Shown: piece by piece, positions 9,378 to 16,515 of the stretch
Layout of the letters: the number at the start of each line of letters is the position of its first letter
How positions within the stretch are numbered: position 1 is the stretch's first letter
IMG/VR virus record: IMGVR_UViG_3300033153_005795
Location: 1-52,160 of that record
DNA length: 52,160 nucleotides
Direction: 5' to 3' (one strand)
DNA from: a virus
The notes under the pieces: model-generated
What the model was told of the DNA's origin: nothing
What the model saw: the letters and a program-made list of their open reading frames with translations, nothing else
The model's database searches: none
Program-made: the position numbers and the translations under genes

Positions 9378-9695
9378 CTACAGCCCCTGCTTTATCCTTA
9401 TACCGTGCCCTTTACTCTTCTCTACAGGAGGTACTGGGGGGTTCTTTGGGGTAATTATATTCCGAGGCTGCCGAGCTCTCTGGGCGATACCTGCCAGCCG
9501 GCTGGCAGCCTGCATTCCTCCTCGATCATAAACCTTCATAATACTATCACGTGCCGACAGTTTCTCGACATTACGTACCAGCTCACGTACAGCCCACGCC
9601 AGGCTATAAATGGTCAGCACCATAGAACCCAGTGTAAATACAACAAGAAGCAGCACGGCAGTATTAACCGATAACATTTGGTCTGCTAATATCAT
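9378..9695 (-). CDS. Small single-span membrane protein
   Basis: 105 residues from the ATG at 9695, preceded by AAAGGGA. The frame is open up to 9773, but upstream ATGs lack a binding site. It overlaps the terminase stop (9664) by 32 bases. Residues about 10-32 form one hydrophobic span (NTAVLLLVVFTLGSMVLTI), followed by an amphipathic helix (WAVRELVRNVEKLSARD) and a basic, Pro-rich tail. Between TerL and portal a holin or packaging accessory is possible; neither is proven. Confidence 0.6.
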   Translation of the reverse strand: MILADQMLSVNTAVLLLVVFTLGSMVLTIYSLAWAVRELVRNVEKLSARDSIMKVYDRGGMQAASRLAGIAQRARQPRNIITPKNPPVPPVEKSKGHGIRIKQGL

Positions 9696-11529
9696 AATAG
9701 TGTTTTCCCTTTCTTCTCTGTTCATTGTAGGTTTTTTTGTAGTGTCTGTCAAGTAAAGCCATCCATTCCTCATCTGTTAAACTGTCTAATTCCGCTCCAC
9801 TTACGATTGGCAGTTTGGCTCCAGGAACCGGTGGCTGCCCTTCCTTTATCCGCTGGAGACGACTCTTCTCCTTATTCGGCTCGTGAATGGAATGTACCCC
9901 ACGGCTATGCACGATGTATTGGCTCATAGCAACCGTATCGATCGCATCGTCAAACGGGAGCAGAGCGAGGTCATACGTAAAATCTCTCGTCTGCGAATAG
10001 AGCATAGAAAAAGGCCACTTCTCTGCCAAATGTGCCGGATACTTAATGAGCCCCTGCTGAAAACGAGGCTCAAGCCCCGCAATCCTGGCCTGCTTCGGGC
10101 TGTTTGAAGGATACCGCACGGGTATAACCCGTGGTGCCCAGAGATCAGGATGCTCCTCGACATATGCTTGCATAGCTTCAACGAACCATACCTGCATCGA
10201 TATAGCCTCAATCCCGATTGCCTTTACCATCCACTTACGGGCGAGGTTATAAATCTGCCGTGTCAACACGGATTCCTTCACCCTTCCCATCCACATATCG
10301 AGCACCCACAGCGTATTATGAGTATCAAACCCCATAACTGCCCCGCAGGAATAATCATTGAACTGCCCCAGTCCAACCGCATAATCCACCGCAACAATCC
10401 TGAAGAGCTTCTTTACAAATTCACCGAAGGGTTCTTTCTTTTCTATGTACGAGTCGGTCTCCGCCTGCCTCTTGTACCATATCATAGGAGCCGTACTACG
10501 AAGAGGCTCATTTTGATAATAAGGATCATCCTGCGGGGCGTCAACCGTGTACTCGTTGCGGCGGGGATGAACAACAAAGAGCCGCTCTGTATCGCTGATA
10601 GGATCGTTGAGGTATTCTGCGTTGAACGCAGCATTGCCGATTTCTGCCCTTCGTACTTCCAGCACTTCCTGTGGCCATTTCTCCGGCCACAACACCTTCG
10701 TATGAGAAGGGGTTTTCATATCGTATTCTATAGCTTTGCAAACACGGCGATTCCAATACTCAAACCGGCTGTCCTGCATACAGGTTGCGTGGTAGAGGAA
10801 CGAGCGGCGGTTAATCAGCGTTCCAATCCAGAAAATAGCAGCCCCCTGCTCAAGCATAGGAATAATCTGCCGGAACAAAATCCCCTCGAACTTCTCCAGC
10901 AGCAATTGTTGTGAGGTCTGCGAATCAGAAGATGGATCGTTTTCAGGATCATCGAGAATAAAGAGCTGCGGACGTGCTCCACGCTTCCTGCCCATCACAC
11001 TGAAACCCTGAATTGTAGCACCGTTCTTCAAGTGAAGATGGTGGCGGTTCCAGATTGCATCCCCTCTGCGGGGCTTCATCTCGCCGAAATCTTCCAGGAT
11101 AAGCTCGTTAGTTGTGAACTGCTCCATTATTCTATCGAAGCGAGCCTCTACCAGAGCATCTGTCGAAAGCCCCAGTGCAATCGGAAAGTACGGACGGGTA
11201 AGCGCCAGAAGCAAAGGAATTTCACAGCCAATTACTGTTGACTTCGCAAATCCACGTGGAGCAGCTTCTGCGTTTCTGGCGTAGCGTCCGAGATCTCTAA
11301 CCATTTCGTAGTGTATCGGGGGAGATTCCTGAAAGCCACTCTTATAAAACGCATTCCCCATAGGTACAAGATAAAATCGCCTGAACAGATCCCACGCCTG
11401 CACCAGCTTGTCAGGTGTGCTTTGATCCATCAACACACTCAATCGGGCTTCCTTCTGCCCCGCAGATGTCAGCTCGAAATAGTCTGCAGGCAGCGGAAAA
11501 TTAGGATTGGGGTCCTGGTTCGGTTTCAT
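9664..11529 (-). CDS. terL: Terminase large subunit
   Basis: 621 residues. The ATPase half shows a Walker A-type loop PRGFAKSTV (residues 91-99, Lys96) and Walker B with catalytic acid LFILDDPEND (about 189-198). The C-terminal half has the RNase H-like nuclease start FRIVAVDYAVG (Asp382) and a later acidic pair in DDAIDTVAMS. It cuts concatemeric DNA and drives packaging into the prohead through the portal. It begins 29 bases inside the preceding gene. Four copies of the iterated GCCCCGCAG motif fall in this gene, in four different codon contexts. Confidence 0.93.
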   Translation of the reverse strand: MKPNQDPNPNFPLPADYFELTSAGQKEARLSVLMDQSTPDKLVQAWDLFRRFYLVPMGNAFYKSGFQESPPIHYEMVRDLGRYARNAEAAPRGFAKSTVIGCEIPLLLALTRPYFPIALGLSTDALVEARFDRIMEQFTTNELILEDFGEMKPRRGDAIWNRHHLHLKNGATIQGFSVMGRKRGARPQLFILDDPENDPSSDSQTSQQLLLEKFEGILFRQIIPMLEQGAAIFWIGTLINRRSFLYHATCMQDSRFEYWNRRVCKAIEYDMKTPSHTKVLWPEKWPQEVLEVRRAEIGNAAFNAEYLNDPISDTERLFVVHPRRNEYTVDAPQDDPYYQNEPLRSTAPMIWYKRQAETDSYIEKKEPFGEFVKKLFRIVAVDYAVGLGQFNDYSCGAVMGFDTHNTLWVLDMWMGRVKESVLTRQIYNLARKWMVKAIGIEAISMQVWFVEAMQAYVEEHPDLWAPRVIPVRYPSNSPKQARIAGLEPRFQQGLIKYPAHLAEKWPFSMLYSQTRDFTYDLALLPFDDAIDTVAMSQYIVHSRGVHSIHEPNKEKSRLQRIKEGQPPVPGAKLPIVSGAELDSLTDEEWMALLDRHYKKTYNEQRRKGKHYYDISRPNVIG

Positions 11530-12019
11530 TGGTTACCTTGTTCTCATGTGCCTGCAAAGCAGGTATTATACGTGGGAGCTGCATAATAACTTCTGCGGTA
11601 GCGAGGGTTGTGGCAAGACCTGCAGTCCACGCAAAGTTCTTGAGGTTCGTATTCATTGTTAATTTCAGAGCCGGCCACGCAGCATTAAGGAATTCGGGGC
11701 TGTACAATACTTTGTGAATCAGCGTGGCTACGTCTATATTCCGTGGTACATTCCAGAGGATCGGGGAGGGCATCGCATGTGGAGCCGCCGCACATAAGTT
11801 CTGAAGGTGGTATAGAACCGTATGTGGGTACCAGTGTACTTTTAGATACTCCTTGAACTCCTCGAATATCGGATCGTTAATCGCCGGAGGTGGAGTTGGG
11901 GGGAGAGGTAGCGATTCCTGGGAGGAGTCCTGCTGTATCGGCTTTGGGCGGTCTGTGCGATGGATCTTCGGACGCTGCTTCTTTTCCTTTTGTGTTTTCG
12001 GGGTTTGGGTCGGAGGCAT
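11501..12019 (-). CDS. Hypothetical protein between small-terminase candidates and TerL
   Basis: 172 residues from the ATG at 12019, chosen for its AAAGGAG site 9 bases upstream. The N-terminal 50 residues are Pro/Lys/Gln-rich and disordered. The rest is helical and hydrophobic in parts (LATTLATAEVIMQLPRIIP) without a clear membrane span. It overlaps its upstream neighbour by 143 bases in another frame, and the overlap falls in low-complexity parts of both. It could be a terminase accessory factor. Confidence 0.55.
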   Translation of the reverse strand: MPPTQTPKTQKEKKQRPKIHRTDRPKPIQQDSSQESLPLPPTPPPAINDPIFEEFKEYLKVHWYPHTVLYHLQNLCAAAPHAMPSPILWNVPRNIDVATLIHKVLYSPEFLNAAWPALKLTMNTNLKNFAWTAGLATTLATAEVIMQLPRIIPALQAHENKVTNETEPGPQS

Positions 12020-12401
12020 TGTTTGTTTCTCCTTTCTGTTTCTTATCACGTTTCTGTTTTGCTTCCAGGGCAGAGGCAATCAAATCAGAGGAGAGAGTCA
12101 AAGTTGTGCCGTCCGCCCCACGAAATGTTCTCGTGGCCTTTACCATAAGGCCCGACGCCTGCATTGTTTCATAAAGTAATTCACGAATATATTTTATTGC
12201 AGAGATCTTGGCAGACAGATTTTCGTTTTGACGGGCAACCGCAATAAGCTCGTCAAGCTCTGTATCTCCAGTCCACTTACGGGTTTTGAGTGCATCAAGC
12301 ATTTCCCCAATATCAGTGAAACTCGCAAGCTGCTGAATATCTGCGGGGCTCAATTGACGCTGGAGTTCGTTAAGCTGTCGTTTTGTCAGATCTGTGGCCA
12401 T
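11877..12401 (-). CDS. Terminase small-subunit-like helical protein (tentative)
   Basis: 174 residues. Residues 1-110 are helical (LTKRQLNELQRQLSPADIQQ; SAKISAIKYIRELLYETM), and the C-terminal 60 residues are Lys/Pro/Ser-rich and disordered, a layout seen in small terminases. The start overlaps the end of the upstream gene by 32 bases. No helix-turn-helix is obvious. Its neighbour at 12370-12861 is an equally good TerS candidate. Confidence 0.5.
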   Translation of the reverse strand: MATDLTKRQLNELQRQLSPADIQQLASFTDIGEMLDALKTRKWTGDTELDELIAVARQNENLSAKISAIKYIRELLYETMQASGLMVKATRTFRGADGTTLTLSSDLIASALEAKQKRDKKQKGETNNASDPNPENTKGKEAASEDPSHRPPKADTAGLLPGIATSPPNSTSGD

Positions 12402-12861
12402 TTTTACCTGCGTTTAAGGACTTCGAGACTTCTCGCTTGGCTTCAAGGCGTTTAATGAGATCGGCCACCTTGGCTGCGGGGCCCATATTACGACCTTGAG
12501 CGGCAATCATTTCCATAAGAACAACAGGATCCTCGAATTGTTTCTGGAGATCCTCGTCGAGTTCGACCGGCACATCCTTTTTGCCCACGTTTTTGTGGTA
12601 AGAACCGGGAGCAGCAAAGCCAGGCCCACCAACACGGGTAAGGACATATATGACACGCTCCAGAGCGAATTCGTTGTAATAGGCACGATGGCCGATATAG
12701 ATGAGGGGAACCTTCAAGACCCGACAAAATCTGGTTGCAGCCCATCGTGAAATCTCAAGAATTCGACAGAGACGGTCAAGCTCTGCCAGACGGAAGGATG
12801 GGAATTCGAGCATTCCTCCACGGGATTTCCGCAGATACGTGTCATCCAGTTGTTTAGGCAT
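12370..12861 (-). CDS. DNA-binding protein, TerS candidate
   Basis: 163 residues from the ATG at 12861, which has a perfect AAAGGAG at 6-base spacing. The region LDRLCRILEISRWAATRF followed by KVPLIYIGHRAYYNEFALER looks like a helix-turn-helix domain of the excisionase/MerR type, in which the conserved Tyr-Tyr-x-Glu stretch follows the recognition helix. It is the first gene after a strong promoter (12894-12922) and leads the terminase-portal genes, so packaging-site recognition is a reasonable role. A transcription regulator is the alternative. Confidence 0.55.
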   Translation of the reverse strand: MPKQLDDTYLRKSRGGMLEFPSFRLAELDRLCRILEISRWAATRFCRVLKVPLIYIGHRAYYNEFALERVIYVLTRVGGPGFAAPGSYHKNVGKKDVPVELDEDLQKQFEDPVVLMEMIAAQGRNMGPAAKVADLIKRLEAKREVSKSLNAGKNGHRSDKTTA

Positions 12862-12893
12862 AATAGTCTCCTTTCTGTTTCGCATATAGTATT

Positions 12894-12922
12894 AGTATAG
12901 TGGAAACGAAGGAAGATGTCAA
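12894..12922 (-). promoter_or_regulatory. Sigma70-type promoter for the terminase/head genes
   Basis: On the minus strand, TTGACA (12922-12917), a 17-base spacer, then TATACT (12899-12894), with the AAAGGAG and ATG of the 12861 gene about 35 bases further on. The -35 box overlies the last bases before the stop of the upstream gene (12927). Confidence 0.75.
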
Positions 12923-12926
12923 GTGG

Positions 12927-13652
12927 CTACGAGGGACTAACCCAATACCACGCAACGAAATTTCCGTGCTCATCGTGTTCCGCTTCACTCTTGATTCCGA
13001 GGATAGACTTGGCCCGCTGCAGAATTGGATAGGAAAAATGGGTTTCCTTCCACGCATTGCGTATTTCGGCTGCAGGAGCTCTGCCGCCTACTTTCTCCAT
13101 CTTTTCCTTGAGCCATTCGCAGGCAGCAGAAGTCATAGAGGGTCTGCCAGGCTGGGAGGAATTCTCGGTATCATCTTCGACGGGCGGGGCAGAAGGCGTT
13201 TCCCAGTGCCACACGGGAAGCTTTGCGAAGTGCTCCGGGATATATTCGGTCATTATGGTGTGGCGAGCGCTGGCGAGATTGAGTATTCGCTTGGCTCTTC
13301 GCAATCTATTCCAACTGATACCTCGTTCTGCAGCGGCCACCCTGATTACTCCAATGGGAATAATTGGCCCGTATTCAGACATATAAAGGGCTAACCATTT
13401 AACGGTAGTGGTAAGAGTTCTGGGGCAGACATCGAGGAGGCTATTGTTGCGGTGTGTGAGAGGAGGTTCCTCACCTGGAACACAAGCATAAACAGGACAA
13501 TCAGGCGTACCAGTACCGTTTTGATTGGTACAGCACGCAACGACAGTTTTGCTGGATGGATAGTAGAAAGCTTTGGCATAACAGCACTTGAGGCATATAG
13601 GGTTACTATCATTGATCACTACAGCATAAGGGTAGGCTTTAGCTTGGCTCAT
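12927..13652 (-). CDS. Zinc-finger/tandem winged-helix DNA-binding protein
   Basis: 241 residues from the ATG at 13652 (AAAGGAG 7 bases upstream; the open frame extends to 13706 without a site). The N-terminus has a cysteine cluster (CLKCC, then ACC, then DCPVYAC) suitable for zinc binding. Two copies of a winged-helix-like module follow, with the pattern W-L...I...A...L-x-R-A-K...L and a closing W-x-W: the first begins KWLALYMSEYG, the second EWLKEKMEKVGG. The same module ends the RepA-like ATPase at 21435-22508. The gene lies just downstream of a 700-base non-coding region with nested inverted repeats, so it may bind that region (origin, packaging site or operator). No exact family is named. 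Confidence 0.6.
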   Translation of the reverse strand: MSQAKAYPYAVVINDSNPICLKCCYAKAFYYPSSKTVVACCTNQNGTGTPDCPVYACVPGEEPPLTHRNNSLLDVCPRTLTTTVKWLALYMSEYGPIIPIGVIRVAAAERGISWNRLRRAKRILNLASARHTIMTEYIPEHFAKLPVWHWETPSAPPVEDDTENSSQPGRPSMTSAACEWLKEKMEKVGGRAPAAEIRNAWKETHFSYPILQRAKSILGIKSEAEHDEHGNFVAWYWVSPS

Positions 13653-13844
13653 TGGAAATCTCCTTTCTTCCCGAAAAATAAGGCATAAAATAAAGTTTAT
13701 ACACACAAACGTAATCGTAGTGTGCCCCGCAGAGAGTTACTACGTTCGGGAAGGAAATTTGTTCAACCAGTTATAATTTCACCCTTCTACCGTGCACCTC
13801 GAAAGAAAACGGGGATTTGAGGCCGTTAGAGCAGAATCGAAATT

Positions 13845-13943
13845 AGGGTACTATACAATAAGTTGGTTAAAAAAGTTATCCTGTCATATTAGGGTATTAT
13901 GACATAATAAATAAATTAACCAATATCGAGACAATAGTACCCT
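13845..13943. repeat. Nested inverted repeats with AGGGTAYTAT units
   Basis: Outer arms AGGGTACTAT (13845-13854) and ATAGTACCCT (13934-13943). Middle arms TTGGTTAA (13863-13870) and TTAACCAA (13916-13923). Inner arms TGTCATA (13882-13888) and TATGACA (13898-13904). A third AGGGTATTAT unit sits inside (13891-13900). Three levels of symmetry around one AT-rich centre suggest cooperative protein binding at an origin, packaging site or late-operon operator. Confidence 0.65.
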
Positions 13944-14062
13944 CCTTTTGATGTGGGATAACAGGGGCAAAAAGGGCGATTTTTCAAAAAGAGCAATTTG
14001 CACACTGTTACTTACGTTACACTGGTTGGGAGGGAATATGAGTTAGAGGAAATTTAGACAGA

Positions 14063-14076
14063 AATTTTCACTCGCT
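14063..14076 (-). repeat. AGCGAGTGAAAATT element, copy 1
   Basis: Exact 14-base sequence on the minus strand, in the non-coding region ahead of the late operon. Identical copies lie at 15069-15082 and 21212-21225, always in the same orientation and each upstream of an operon start. Confidence 0.6.
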
Positions 14077-14349
14077 GGAATTTTGAGGGGTATTAAACGA
14101 CGTTGGGTCTTTGGTTATTATCGGCGAAGCCGACAAAGGGGGTCTTTAATATCTACGATGTCCTCTATCCAGTAGGTCTGTTTCGCAGAGTTCAGGACAA
14201 AACGGATACAATATGGATAGTGGATAGAATACGTCGGGTTCGGCGTTTTGGATATACCTGCTCTTGAATAGGTAAAAGGAATTGAATGTCTTGTTTTATG
14301 GAGTTTTGGATAGTGACAGTCCAGAATGTCCTGAATAGGATACGGGGAC

Positions 14350-14375
14350 AAAAAAAACCCCGACATCTGCGGGGC
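14350..14375 (-). terminator. Rho-independent terminator
   Basis: On the minus strand, GCCCCG-CAGATGT-CGGGG folds into a 5-bp GC stem with a 7-base loop and is followed directly by eight Ts (14357-14350). It ends the transcription unit of the 14421-14867 gene and, with it, the early strand. The 5' half of the stem is one copy of the iterated GCCCCGCAG motif. Confidence 0.85.
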
Positions 14376-14385
14376 AAAAAAGAGT

Positions 14386-14400
14386 GATGGACGGTCGGAC
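14386..14400. repeat. 15-bp inverted repeat flanking the 148-residue gene, 3' arm
   Basis: GATGGACGGTCGGAC, the exact reverse complement of 14888-14902. It lies between the gene's stop (14421) and the terminator, so in the transcript it is the 3' untranslated region. With one indel the match extends about five bases outward. Confidence 0.85.
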
Positions 14401-14420
14401 GGTTAACGGTTAACTGGGTT

Positions 14421-14867
14421 TTACAACAAATACGCTTCACACATTTGCTTTGTCAAAGTTTGACCACCGGTCGATTTGCCAGAGCCGGTGAACGCTGGGA
14501 CGATTGATGCTTTGACATTGCACTTGCCGGCCACAGCTGGATTTGAGTTCACCGCCTGCCAACGGGCGACGTGTTCAACAAAAACCGGTGCGTCAAGTGG
14601 AAACGGCATATTGCCACGAAGGGCAACGTCTTTGGAGTCAATCATATCGATGATGGTGCGGCAAACTTCTTCCGGGTCGACGTCGAGAGCTTCAGCAAGC
14701 CACAAAACGAATACCAGCGGATACTTAAAGCCATCCGGCTGACGTCTCCAGTGAAGTAAAATACGGCCACGTGCCTTTACGTGCTTAAGTACTTGTTCCT
14801 TGATTAGGTCAATCTTATCGGCCACTTCATCGGGTTTGGTGGTTTGGTCGGTTTGTTTGTTACTCAT
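14421..14867 (-). CDS. Hypothetical protein in a self-contained transcription unit
   Basis: 148 residues from the ATG at 14867 (GAAAGGA site 9 bases upstream; the open frame to 14912 has no site). Mostly helical, with a central segment FKYPLVFVLWLAEALDVDPEEV. A GSGKST string lies near the C-terminus (about residue 130), but there is no room after it for a P-loop NTPase fold, so I do not call an ATPase. It has its own consensus promoter with an upstream A-rich tract, its own terminator, and complementary 5'/3' arms. Such isolation suggests an early, highly expressed host-takeover or regulatory protein. Confidence 0.65.
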   Translation of the reverse strand: MSNKQTDQTTKPDEVADKIDLIKEQVLKHVKARGRILLHWRRQPDGFKYPLVFVLWLAEALDVDPEEVCRTIIDMIDSKDVALRGNMPFPLDAPVFVEHVARWQAVNSNPAVAGKCNVKASIVPAFTGSGKSTGGQTLTKQMCEAYLL

Positions 14868-14887
14868 TGTCTTATTCCTTTCAAGAA

Positions 14888-14902
14888 GTCCGACCGTCCA
14901 TC
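14888..14902. repeat. 15-bp inverted repeat flanking the 148-residue gene, 5' arm
   Basis: GTCCGACCGTCCATC, partner of 14386-14400. It lies about 25 bases downstream of the -10 box and ends a few bases before the ribosome binding site of the gene starting at 14867, so it is in the 5' untranslated region. Confidence 0.85.
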
Positions 14903-14931
14903 CTCTCTTCACTTGTCAAATAACATTTACA

Positions 14932-14959
14932 ATTATACTCTTGGCTAAATCCTTGTCAA
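14932..14959 (-). promoter_or_regulatory. Perfect-consensus sigma70 promoter with UP-like A tract
   Basis: On the minus strand, TTGACA (14959-14954), a 16-base spacer, then TATAAT (14937-14932). Immediately upstream is an A-rich run on the minus strand (about 14965-14990) resembling an UP element. It drives the gene at 14867. Confidence 0.85.
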
Positions 14960-15068
14960 TACTTTTTTTATATTTTTTTTAATTTTTTTTCGTACCTTGT
15001 AGGTGTGTATATTTTAGACGTGCTATATCCTATGCCCCCCCTTATTTCGGCTTGTCCCCTATCCCAGT

Positions 15069-15082
15069 AATTTTCACTCGCT
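15069..15082 (-). repeat. AGCGAGTGAAAATT element, copy 2
   Basis: Identical to the copies at 14063 and 21212. It lies 58 bases after the stop of the 15141-15332 gene and 110 bases upstream of the strong promoter at 14932-14959. Confidence 0.6.
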
Positions 15083-15140
15083 ATCCCCCTTCCCCTTACC
15101 CTCCCCTTCCCTGTTTATATCTCCTCTCCCCCCTTTTTAT

Positions 15141-15332
15141 TTATCCATTCTTGTTCTGTATTCTTGTCTCCAGCTCTTCTATCTTTTTCCTGTTCGCCTC
15201 TATCTGGTTATCCCTCTGGTCTCTTTTCTCAAGTAATGCCAGGTACTTACTTCCCACTAACCATCCTACCGTTATGCTGCCTACCAGCATCCCCATCACA
15301 AACTCCATATCCGTTCCCGTTATAAATTCCAT
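15141..15332 (-). CDS. Single-span membrane/coiled-coil protein
   Basis: 63 residues from the ATG at 15332 (AAAGGAG 8-9 bases upstream). One N-terminal hydrophobic span (residues about 6-30, MEFVMGMLVGSITVGWLVG) is followed by a charged coiled coil (EKRDQRDNQIEANRKKIEEL). This i-spanin-like layout could also be a membrane anchor or tether. It is the last gene of the ubiquitin-like cassette operon. Confidence 0.65.
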   Translation of the reverse strand: MEFITGTDMEFVMGMLVGSITVGWLVGSKYLALLEKRDQRDNQIEANRKKIEELETRIQNKNG

Positions 15333-15481
15333 CTTTCCTATCTCCTTTCTTTCCCCCATAGGTATCTCCCCTCCCCTGGTACCTTAATTTCCGTTTCTTG
15401 TATTATCCCAATACCAAGGTCGGGGAGCTACCTACTTACCTTCACCTACTGCCCGTAGGTGCTCAATTGTCTTATGCCTTA
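15333..15481 (-). other. Intercistronic region with a short perfect hairpin
   Basis: About 150 bases without a gene. Within it CACCTAC (15443-15449) and GTAGGTG (15455-15461) form a 7-bp stem around five bases. There is no T tract on the transcribed strand, so RNA stability or translation control is more likely than termination. Confidence 0.45.
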
Positions 15482-15688
15482 CTACCCATACCAATCTTCC
15501 TTTATACACTCTCCCAACTCAATTCCTCTCCCCTCCCCGTAGTGAGGTATATCCCCATTCACTGTTATCCTGCCATTCTGGGATAGCCTAACTACTATGT
15601 AGTCCTCTACATACAACATAATAGGCCCATCCTTACCCGCCTGCTTTACCCTTACACGTACCTTTGGTTGTGCTATCTTTTCAGTCAT
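15482..15688 (-). CDS. Small beta-rich protein, family A paralogue 1
   Basis: 68 residues, preceded by AAAGGAG. Alternating hydrophobic/charged strands (KVRVRVKQAGKDG, IMLYVEDYIVVRLSQNGRI) end in a DIPHYGEGRGIELGE stretch. It shares order and signature with the neighbours at 15714 and 15937 and the distant gene at 36492: a strand, an L/F-x-x-x-G-R/T turn, then I-P and a final G-R-I/V strand. The function is unknown; small inhibitor or adaptor proteins often look like this. Confidence 0.6.
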   Translation of the reverse strand: MTEKIAQPKVRVRVKQAGKDGPIMLYVEDYIVVRLSQNGRITVNGDIPHYGEGRGIELGECIKEDWYG

Positions 15689-15713
15689 TCCTTATCTCCT
15701 TTCTATCTCATAA

Positions 15714-15917
15714 TCACACCAATTCAACCCGTCCATACTTATCTGTCTTCAAACCGGCATTATTCTTCTCTGGTATGTACATCTGTAATCTTATCCTACC
15801 GTCCTTCCGAAGGGTAAGTGTCTTATACTTCCCTACCCACAGTTCGATACACCCATCAACCTTTTCTACCAATCTCACAGGAACACCATCCCCTGGATAC
15901 ACTACATACTTATTCAT
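15714..15917 (-). CDS. Small beta-rich protein, family A paralogue 2
   Basis: 67 residues. It begins MNKYVVYPGDGVPVRLVEK and ends NAGLKTDKYGRVELV, clearly matching the gene at 36492-36707 (MTKYVV..., PVIPVWLEG..., NRMGLQVDIVGRIKMGD). The two are true paralogues in two different operons. All-beta with a central L-T-L-R-K-D-G-R turn. No enzymatic residues are evident. Confidence 0.65.
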   Translation of the reverse strand: MNKYVVYPGDGVPVRLVEKVDGCIELWVGKYKTLTLRKDGRIRLQMYIPEKNNAGLKTDKYGRVELV

Positions 15918-15936
15918 TTCCTGTTTCCTTTCTATT

Positions 15937-16128
15937 CTATACCTTTATACTACTACCTCGTGGTATGTACTTATTCAATACCACTCTATTGTCATATCGG
16001 AGACTAAACACTTCATACTCTTCACCCTCGTATAACTCTATCCTATCACTGTCAGCCTTCAGTTCTATCTTCCCTGCTATACCATTCCCGTCCGGTGAGG
16101 GCATATAATATACATTATGTACAAGCAT
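15937..16128 (-). CDS. Small beta-rich protein, family A paralogue 3
   Basis: 63 residues. The pattern IELYEGEEYEVFSLRYDNR then LNKYIPRG matches the central part of the 15714 protein (IELWVGKYKTLTLRKDGR then LQMYIPEK). Preceded by AGGAG. It completes a run of three tandem paralogues that probably arose by duplication. Confidence 0.6.
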   Translation of the reverse strand: MLVHNVYYMPSPDGNGIAGKIELKADSDRIELYEGEEYEVFSLRYDNRVVLNKYIPRGSSIKV

Positions 16129-16157
16129 CTCTTATCTCCTATCTTATACCTTACAAT

Positions 16158-16240
16158 GGTAGCCCCAGCGGGTAGGACACCCTTTCCCTGTCTCTCGTCC
16201 TCTTCTCTACTATGCCCCTCTGCCGTTATCTGGGGCTACC
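16158..16240 (-). ncRNA. Candidate structured RNA: 11-bp closing stem
   Basis: In the 156-base gap between two small genes, GGTAGCCCCAG (16158-16168) and CTGGGGCTACC (16230-16240) are perfect inverted arms enclosing 61 bases. I see only a minor inner stem (GGGT/ACCC near 16170). A long closing stem with no open reading frame inside suggests a structured leader, a small RNA or a processing signal. There is no T tract after the stem. Confidence 0.45.
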
Positions 16241-16284
16241 TACTACAGACCTCCCTGTCTGACCTCCTTGTCCTACTTATCCTT

Positions 16285-16494
16285 CTATGCTCTCAATCCC
16301 TTATACTTCAACCGCCACTTCTTTCCCTTCTTTCCTGTTACCTGCTCAAACTCTCTACCGTACTGGTCAACCAACATCCCATCATCCATTATCTTGAGCC
16401 GTAGTCCGCCCATTCTTACTGCTGCCTCCCTCTCCCTCTTTACCTCTCTCTTCCTCTTTTCCCTTACCACCGTCTCATAACCATACCCGCCCAT
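16285..16494 (-). CDS. Small basic hypothetical protein
   Basis: 69 residues, with AAAGGAG 8 bases before the ATG. The N-terminal half is a Lys/Arg/Glu-rich helix (REKRKREVKREREAA). The C-terminal half has predicted strands (LRLKIMDDGMLVDQYGREF, KWRLKYKG). Its high charge suggests nucleic-acid or acidic-protein binding. It belongs to the cassette operon. Confidence 0.55.
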   Translation of the reverse strand: MGGYGYETVVREKRKREVKREREAAVRMGGLRLKIMDDGMLVDQYGREFEQVTGKKGKKWRLKYKGLRA

Positions 16495-16515
16495 CGTACT
16501 ATCTCCTTTCTTATT

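Larger units (their letters stand above)
13653..14349. other. 700-base non-coding region (origin/operator candidate)
   Basis: No supportable gene on either strand; minus-strand ORFs at 14118-14366 and 14192-14440 lack ribosome binding sites and family features. The region contains AT-rich DNA, the nested inverted repeats at 13845-13943, one copy of the AGCGAGTGAAAATT element (14063-14076), a short stem TCGGC-GAA-GCCGA (14121-14133), one iterated GCCCCGCAG motif (13724), and several GGATA-containing stretches between 14200 and 14345. It separates the early region, ending in a terminator, from the late operon. Confidence 0.6.

Noticed and set aside
13653-14349. tRNA gene in the long non-coding region
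   Set aside because: No cloverleaf with TTCRA-type loop and CCA-end context could be found by eye here or elsewhere.
14118-14440. Two overlapping minus-strand ORFs of 82 codons
   Set aside because: No ribosome binding sites, no family-like features, they cross the terminator or arm sequences and lie in a region of repeats.
14421-14867. GSGKST near the C-terminus as a P-loop ATPase
   Set aside because: Only about 20 residues follow it and no Walker B is present; chance match.
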